Source of the DNA: Hyparrhenia diplandra | Lineage: Eukaryota; Streptophyta; Magnoliopsida; Poales; Poaceae | DNA: 64,000 nucleotides | Direction of reading: 5' to 3' | Assembly (NCBI GenBank): GCA_015847255.1 | Contig: JADLZK010009006.1 | Coordinates: forward strand, 124,001 to 188,000 | Shown: piece after piece, positions 58,386-64,000 of the stretch | How positions within the stretch are numbered: the stretch's first letter is position 1 | How the letters are laid out: the number at the start of each line of letters is the position of its first letter | Made by a program: the position numbers and the translations under genes | The notes under the pieces: model-generated | What the model was told of the DNA's origin: nothing | What the model saw: the letters and a program-made list of their open reading frames with translations, nothing else | The model's database searches: none

Positions 58386-58674
58386 CGGAGCCCCCCAGGT
58401 GCCGCGCCGCCTCTATTGAACCCTAGCGCCTAGCCGCGTCTGCCCGAACTCCCAGCGCCGTGGAAGTGGAACTTAGTCCGCCGCCACCAAGCTCGTCTCG
58501 CCGACGCTCGCGTGGTGGTAAGAAAGGGCTGCTCACGGTGCTCGTTTTCCCTCTCCCACCTCGAGGGCTAGTTATCGAGAGCGTCTCCACCATCTTATTG
58601 ACCTCTGCTCGATAGATCGTTGCCAACCGCGCTCTGAACCTGTGCGTGGAGAACAGCTTTCTCAATCTTGTATA

Positions 58675-59843
58675 ATGGCGGCCAGACACTGCTCTTCTTG
58701 GTCAGATTTCCAGCCAGAGCTTCTAGGCCTTGTCCTCAGGCGGCTGCCCTCCCTAGCTGACCGTGTTCGGCTACGAGCAGTCTGTCGCCAATGGCGTCAC
58801 CATGCTCGGCTTGAGCCGGTGCCCCCACCACTCCCATGGCTCAGTCTCCTTGACGGGACCTTCCTCAGCGTGCCCGACGGTGAGATCCACCGTCTCCACG
58901 TACCGGATGGTGCTGTTTACAACCATGGCTCCACGGGCAACTGGCTCTTCTACAGTGACAAGAAGAGCATATGCTCACTGGTAAACCCTTTCTCTAAGTC
59001 TGTCATACAGCTTCTCGATGTAGACATCATTTGGAGTCTTCATGAGAAGCATAAGCTAGTCTACCTCAAGTGGGTGTTGCTGAATTCCCCTCCCTGGAGC
59101 CGTCACCAAATTCCCGTTTCGCTGTGCTGACCCAGGACAACAGATCCGCCACTGGAATTTCTATATGCCAGCCCCCAATGCCAACGGCGTCTGCATTCAG
59201 AGTGGTGAATCACGAGCGTCTGAAAATCCTTGACGTTGCGTTCTTTGATGGAAAGTTGTACGCGCTCTCACGCAAGAAGCTCTTTGTCATTGACATTGAT
59301 TCTTCAAGAAGCTACTACAATAGTAGGCCACCTACTATGAGATGCATAGTTGACTCCATGGATGATCCAGGGATCAAGCTACAATCCTTTGTTCATAAGG
59401 GCTATAGGTGCATGTACTGGGGTTACCTTGTTGAATGCAGCGGTAGGTTGTTGCACGTAAGGCGGCTGCTTGGAGTCTTGTCCACCCTGCCAGAGAAGAT
59501 GATCATGATGGAACATGCCCGTACTCTTTCCTTTGACGTCTTGGAGGCAGACGTTTCTGGTGGTGGTCAGTGGAAAAGGGTCAACACTTTGGGAGGCCAA
59601 GCACTCTTTGTTGGCAGACACTCCAAGAGTCTGCCTGCTTCTCAATGTGGAGTTGAGGAAGATTGCATCTACTTCATATGTGACTATGACTGGGGAAATG
59701 TTAATGAGGATCCATTTCGTGACTGTGGTGTATTCAACGTGAGAAATGAGATGGTCACGCCTTTGTTGCCAGAGGCTGCAGTGGTGCGTCCGCAAGGTAA
59801 AGCTGGACCTGGGCATCCCGCATGGTTCTTCCCTCAAGTCTGA
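58675..59843 (+). CDS. F-box/DUF295 (KIB-type) protein, one frameshift
   Basis: Member of the large grass F-box family with a C-terminal DUF295 beta-propeller-like region; probably an SCF adaptor, substrate unknown. The N-terminal F-box is readable from FQPELLGLVLRRLPSLADRVRLRAVCRQWR (about residues 11-40). The second half carries typical DUF295 sequence: LKILDVAFFDGKLYAL, CSGRLLHVRRLL, GGQALFVG, CIYFICDYDW and the terminal GHPAWFFPQ. The two halves lie in different frames: after LVYLK (near 59067) one extra base, e.g. AAGGTGGG for AAGTGGG, is needed to continue with GVAEFPSLEPSPNS. No intron is needed. The frame is otherwise open and conserved, so a consensus error is as likely as a real mutation. 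Without the shift the first frame ends at 59130. Confidence 0.82.
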
Positions 59844-59903
59844 AGCATACGTAAATTTCTGTAAAGGAGACTGAGCCATGGGAGTGGTGGGGGCACCGGC
59901 TCA
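58812..59903. repeat. 39-bp perfect inverted repeat: DUF295 coding region versus its 3' flank
   Basis: 58812-58850 (coding for EPVPPPLPWLSLL after the F-box) is exactly complementary to 59865-59903, which starts 22 bases after the stop codon. A transcript spanning both would form a stem of 39 base pairs with a loop of about 1 kb. Confidence 0.92.
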
Positions 59904-60135
59904 TTTCTGTAGGGCCCCGAGGACTTCGGGGCGCTGCCTGGTTGTCTCGTAGGTGAGGCGGAGCGGTGCTGTCGGCGTTGAGGACCGACCCGGCGGCGCG
60001 AACCGACGGCACGGGCAGCGTTCTGGAGTCTCTGCCGGGCTTCTGACAAAACAGAGGGGTGTTTGAGCATCACGGCATCACAAAGAACCCAGAACAGCAA
60101 GAGATGGTGCGGGAGATGCTCCAGAATAGCCTGTC
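59904..60135. other. 3' flank of the DUF295 gene
   Basis: GC-rich sequence with no supportable gene; a short hairpin (CCCCGAGGACTTCGGGG) is at 59925-59941. Confidence 0.4.
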
Positions 60136-60152
60136 CATGGTGAGGTGGAGCT

Positions 60153-60617
60153 CCTGATGCATGGTTTGCCGTCGAGTTCAATGAAGGGCCTCAGCTCGCT
60201 CGTGCTGCTTACCATTTGGGAAATATGGCGAGAACGGAACAGCAGGGTATTCAGGAAGGAATGCCGGCAGGTGCAGCATATTGTTGACAGTATTGCTATT
60301 GGTGATGAGGCAAGGTTGTGGGCATATGCAGGTAACACTGGACTGCAGCTGATACTGCCCGCAAGAACGGTCGACCCGGCAGCTGATCAAACTGATGGGT
60401 CTATTGTCGTGTTTACTCCGATAATGTAAATTAGTGAGTCTGACGTTAGGGGTGGCTCCCGGGCCTAATGTTAGGTCTTAAGGGCAAATAGTGTGTGTGT
60501 TGTGGCGCACCTTGCGCCATGTCTGTGTCGTTCTTGTAATGTGTTCAAAACTCTACTCGTTTCTTATCAATGAAAGCCGGCAACGGATCTTTCGAAAAAA
60601 AAAAAAAAAAAAAAAAA
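60153..60617 (+). mobile_element. 5'-truncated L1-type LINE with 17-bp target duplication
   Basis: The body carries the end of a LINE ORF2 (TIWEIWRERNSRVFRKECRQ, about 60207-60266, the motif after the reverse-transcriptase zinc region), a stop at 60427-60429, a 3' UTR and a poly-A tail of 22 bases ending at 60617. It is flanked by a perfect 17-base direct repeat CATGGTGAGGTGGAGCT at 60136-60152 and 60618-60634. This is a textbook target-primed insertion, only 465 bases long. Confidence 0.93.
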
Positions 60618-60634
60618 CATGGTGAGGTGGAGCT

Positions 60635-61130
60635 GGTCGGCTATGGCGGGCCGATGCTGGCGGACATAGGCGGTTCGAGCGGTTCGGGGAGGTGCGCGAG
60701 GGCAAGGTGAATCTGTTGGAACGAGCAAATGGGCAGGGGTTCAACGGAGGCGAGGAAAATATTGGCGGGTGATGTCGACCGGTGGCTAGCAGGGGGGAAA
60801 GAGGAAGGACGGCCGGCTGCGATGCGACACGCTTACGATGGCGAGGACGACGTCCCCGGCTTTGCTAGCTCTAGCTCGGGCTAAGGCGGCGGCCCTCGGT
60901 GAGCAGGATGGCTGCCTGCTGCCGGCGATGGAGCACTGCTCCATTCAGCAGAGTAGCAGACTGAATCCGGGCTGTTCCCTCATCTGATCTCGCGATTTTG
61001 CAATACAACTTGAAAAACTTTCTTACTAAGATATGCGCTCTGATCCATGATCTTAAACATTGCGTTAATGCTCAAGATCATTTGATATTTTGAATTTTGA
61101 AAACAGGTCAAACTGAAACCTTTTTCTTTT
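60635..61130. other. Sequence continuing the pre-insertion locus
   Basis: GC-rich to about 60970, then AT-rich. No gene is supportable. Confidence 0.4.
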
Positions 61131-61440
61131 TTCCTTTTTTTTTGAGGTAAACTAAGGGGGTTTCAAAACAATCGCCACCTGTATTTCATTCCAAAGCCAG
61201 TTGGTGGAAGGGCAAGGCCCTACAAAGATATTACAGCTGTTTAACGAGTATACTGATTACATGACAAAAGCATTCCTCCTTGGAATTCTGACGGTCCAGC
61301 ATTTTACGTCCTCTTTGCAAGCAGTGACGAGGCGATACACGCTCGGTGTCATTCTCCAGAAGATGACATGGTTTCTGTGCTTCCAAATCTCCCAACAGCA
61401 TAGAAGGATGAGGGGGTGAGCAACATCAGAGTGAACCCAG
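61131..61440 (-). mobile_element. LINE 3' end in opposite orientation
   Basis: Read on the minus strand: CCWEIWKHRNHVIFWRMTPSV (about 61400-61338), then a stop after RRNAFVM, a 3' UTR, and an A-rich tail (AAAAAAAAAGGAAAAAAG) at about 61120-61142. Only the last 310 bases of the element remain. No target duplication was found. Confidence 0.75.
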
Positions 61441-61569
61441 GGCAGAGTTTCAGTTTATTTTTATTTTTTTTATTTTTTTTTCAGTACGGGAAAAAAGACC
61501 CCACCTTCTATTTTTTTTTCCTTTATTGATAATAACTGAAACAGAGTTTCAGGTTTTGGAAACAGTTTT

Positions 61570-61905
61570 ACTTAAGCATTTTCAGGTAATTGATTATAGA
61601 CCAAACAATGAGCAAACATCACAAACAAGGATACAGTAACAAAGATCAAACCTTATGTATGAGCACTCTCCTTCGGCATCAAATAGTCATTGAACAAATA
61701 GACAAATTCAGAAAGTTATGCTTATGGAGTGGGGCTAATGTGAATGCTATACAGAAACCAAAGGCTGCTTGGCCAATGGTTTGCAGAGCAAAAGAATGAG
61801 GGTGGCCTTGGGATTTTAGATATCAAGACTCAGAATGAAGCATTACTGATCAGGCACCTTCACAAGCTCTTCAACAAGGACATCACGAGCAAGGTACATA
61901 CAAAA
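61570..61905 (+). mobile_element. Degenerate LINE ORF2 fragment
   Basis: IDKFRKLCLWSGANVNAIQK, KAAWPMVCR, then (frame shifted near 61785) NEGGLGILDIKTQNEALL and HLHKLFNK form the linker after the reverse transcriptase domain of plant LINEs. It is damaged by at least one frameshift and has no 3' end. Confidence 0.75.
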
Positions 61906-62035
61906 TCGGTAACATCTATCCTTGCCATTACTCCATCACCCAGGAGAGTCAGAGATGAAGATGCTACAAAAGAACACTCATCATTTACTTCATATAATGC
62001 TTTCAACAGTTTTTAAGTTCAGAACTTGAGAGGTC

Positions 62036-62714
62036 AATTCAAACTAGTTCTGGTCAGTAGAACACGTCAAATCTAACCACCAATACAGAAGAGTTGCTGA
62101 AATTTCAGAAACTGTCCAGGCAAAAAGACGACAGCCAATTCTCATGTCACTGTCTCGGGGACACTGATGCTTAAATGCTATTGCTTGCCAAAGAGATGAT
62201 TTTGCGAAGTTGTCAGAATTTTGGCTCTCGTAGTCCTCTGTGCTTCATCAAATGCCTGACTCTTCATGAGCATCTGAATTTACAAGACAAACAATGAAAT
62301 AATTAGCAGTATGTCATCGTTGTTCCAGCAGATAAGTAATCAACGCTATACAAAAATAAAAGAGAGAATACAACCTGTTCCAAGATCAACAGATAACACT
62401 TTTGGCTAAGTAGTGGAAGGATAGAATTACCTTAAAGAGGATAGAATCTGTCAAAGGTCTCATAAGTTCTAAGTGGATCTATGAATACTACTGACCTGAG
62501 AAATGAAATCCTACAATTCTAATAACTGGATCAAGTGAAAAATTTGTCGAATGACTCCTAAGTTGATCGTTTACTAGTATGACATAACCAAGAATTTAAA
62601 TTCATGGCTAACACTGTTCAGAAAGTTAAACTCCTAAGTTGATTGTTTACTAGTACGACATAACCAAGAATTTAAATTCATGGCTAACACTGTTCAGAAA
62701 GTTAAACTCAACAA
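62036..62714 (+). repeat. Second copy of the 50627-51246 block
   Basis: Direct copy of the block at 50627-51246. It has an internal tandem duplication of 76 bases (62555-62630 and 62631-62706, starting CTCCTAAGTTGAT) not present in the first copy. Confidence 0.82.
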
Positions 62715-64000
62715 ATATGGTCTTTGTCAAATGACTTCTATGGTTCTGGCGCATCAAACTGTGGGTACTCTAACATCTCAAAAGCTGAATTGGGAAGGAG
62801 CAAGAAAAACAATAAGATAATTAGGGATAATATCATGTGTATTACAGAAATGAGACCTAGTCAAGAGTATACAGAAAAGACAACAGTAGACAGTCAGCCC
62901 TAAGATTGATAAATATTGGCTACTTATTAAAAAAAAACACTTTTGGCTATCAAGCAGAATAACTGAATGCGAATTTCTGAACTGATTACCATGGTATGAA
63001 ATGCAAAATCCTCACCAAACAAAGTAGAGAATTACCTCAAGCACAACTTCAGTAAAGTGTTAAAAGCATAAAAAAATCAAGAAGAGGATAGCACAGGCAG
63101 CAGCTGTGCAAAACTACAGAATTACTCTGAACAACTGGGCTAATGCAAACAAGGCAAGTAACATTTCCTGTTGTCCACATGACATTCTGATCTATTCAAA
63201 GTCTATCATGCAGATATTTTTTACTGATCTCTTTGTTTTCAGAGATCAGCGACTTTGTGTGAAAGTGAAACAGACGAACAGTCTAAATTCTGACACTGTT
63301 TCTGAAGAAGCTATTTTTACATTGATCATACAGAGTCTGTCAGTAGAGAGATTCACTACCGACTATATGAATTTTATGTGGCACTATGAATTCACTATAG
63401 GCTACAGACCTGAGACTATTTGCATTCAAATTTTAGATTAATCCTAACCAAACAAAGTAGTAAACCACTAACCCCCAATCAAAAGTTCATTAAAACGAGG
63501 AAAAATCCAGCAAGAGGATACTACATTCAATATCTATTAGAAACTACAGAATTTCTCTATGTGAAGAAAACTGAAAAGACAGCCAATTCCCGTCTGTCGT
63601 TACTGAAGCAGCAACACTTTTGAATTCTGAAGAGATGAAATGTGAAGGGGTCGTCAGGAGTCCTGCCCTCAAATACCTCTAGCTCTAGGGCTCATCAACA
63701 TTCAGGGTACTGCAACGCCTGAGCAGCTGAATTCACAAGGGAACAAGGCAGTAAGGCGCTACACAGCGAGCATCATGGGTACTAAACATTTGCAGATGCT
63801 CAGTTCCAGCAATCTTATTTTTGCACTCGTGCACAGAAAATGAAATAAAGACCTGGGAAACTTCTGACCTGGGAAAAACAACATTTGCAAATTAATTTTT
63901 TAAAGACTAATAATTTCCTGAACTGAAACATCTGAACATATGAATCCTGTCATTTCTATGCAAGCCAAACAAAGGACTCGACAGAAGAAGATGAAAAACA
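62715..64000. other. Degenerate repeated DNA
   Basis: No gene. Diverged copies of one sequence appear: ATCCT(C/A)ACCAAACAAAGTAG at 63008 and 63441, with a weaker trace at 63966; AAGAGGATA...AAACTACAGAATT at about 63080 and 63512; and GAGCA(T/G)CTGAATT near 62270 and 63721. Spacing of roughly 430-520 bases suggests an old tandem array of which the 62 kb block is part. Confidence 0.45.

Noticed and set aside
59834..60181. 115-codon minus-strand frame containing PVPPPLPWLSLL
   Set aside because: That peptide is only the inverted copy of DUF295 coding sequence; the rest is unrelated and lacks features.
1..64000. CRISPR array, operon, prophage or bacterial origin
   Set aside because: Introns, TATA boxes, MITEs, LINEs and plant gene families show plant nuclear DNA; the direct repeats seen are tandem duplications without regular spacers.

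Overview
The window is nuclear DNA of a grass, most likely a panicoid/Andropogoneae species (maize, sorghum or sugarcane relatives). The evidence is GC-rich first exons, grass-type protein sequences (a CURLY LEAF-class E(z) close to maize EZ1/MEZ1 and an Aux/IAA close to rice IAA20, both from recollection of those families), Stowaway and Tourist MITEs, truncated LINEs, a solo LTR and a nuclear copy of grass chloroplast clpP. Species cannot be fixed from sequence alone.

Layout. 0-9 kb: a five-exon caffeoyl-CoA O-methyltransferase gene (+, lignin pathway), then a five-exon F-box/LRR gene related to Arabidopsis At5g67140 (-). 10.4-18.8 kb: a sixteen-exon E(z) histone H3K27 methyltransferase gene (-), with several breaks in its reading frame. 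19-28.5 kb: a 30-bp minisatellite, a NYN-domain/C2H2 zinc-finger gene (+), and an AP2/ERF repressor gene (+) with a C-terminal EAR motif. 34-35.4 kb: a four-exon Aux/IAA gene (-) with paired auxin-response elements upstream. 36-46 kb: repeat-rich DNA with MITEs, nested duplications, a tRNA-Ala(AGC) gene, a plastid-DNA insertion and a solo LTR. 46.3-48.9 kb: a four-exon PTI1-like receptor-like cytoplasmic kinase (+) that lacks the catalytic aspartate. 49-58 kb: transposon debris and a diverged second copy of the kinase 3' UTR region. 58.4-59.9 kb: an F-box/DUF295 gene (+). 60-64 kb: three LINE fragments and degenerate repeats.

The genes do not form a pathway. They are ordinary, independently transcribed plant genes: lignin synthesis, ubiquitin ligase adaptors, chromatin repression, transcription factors, auxin signalling and kinase signalling.

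One pattern crosses gene boundaries. The NYN, ERF and E(z) genes (three sites in E(z)) each need one extra base in a short homopolymer to restore the conserved frame, and the DUF295 gene needs one at a GG/G step. This looks like uncorrected consensus indels, although some damage in E(z) (an in-frame stop, a partial exon duplication) is not of that kind. I found no CRISPR array, operon, phage, or clearly new biological system. The most unusual items are the damaged E(z) CXC region, a plastid-DNA insertion flanked by identical 80-bp repeats, the kinase lacking its catalytic aspartate, and a 39-bp perfect inverted repeat joining coding region and 3' flank of the DUF295 gene.
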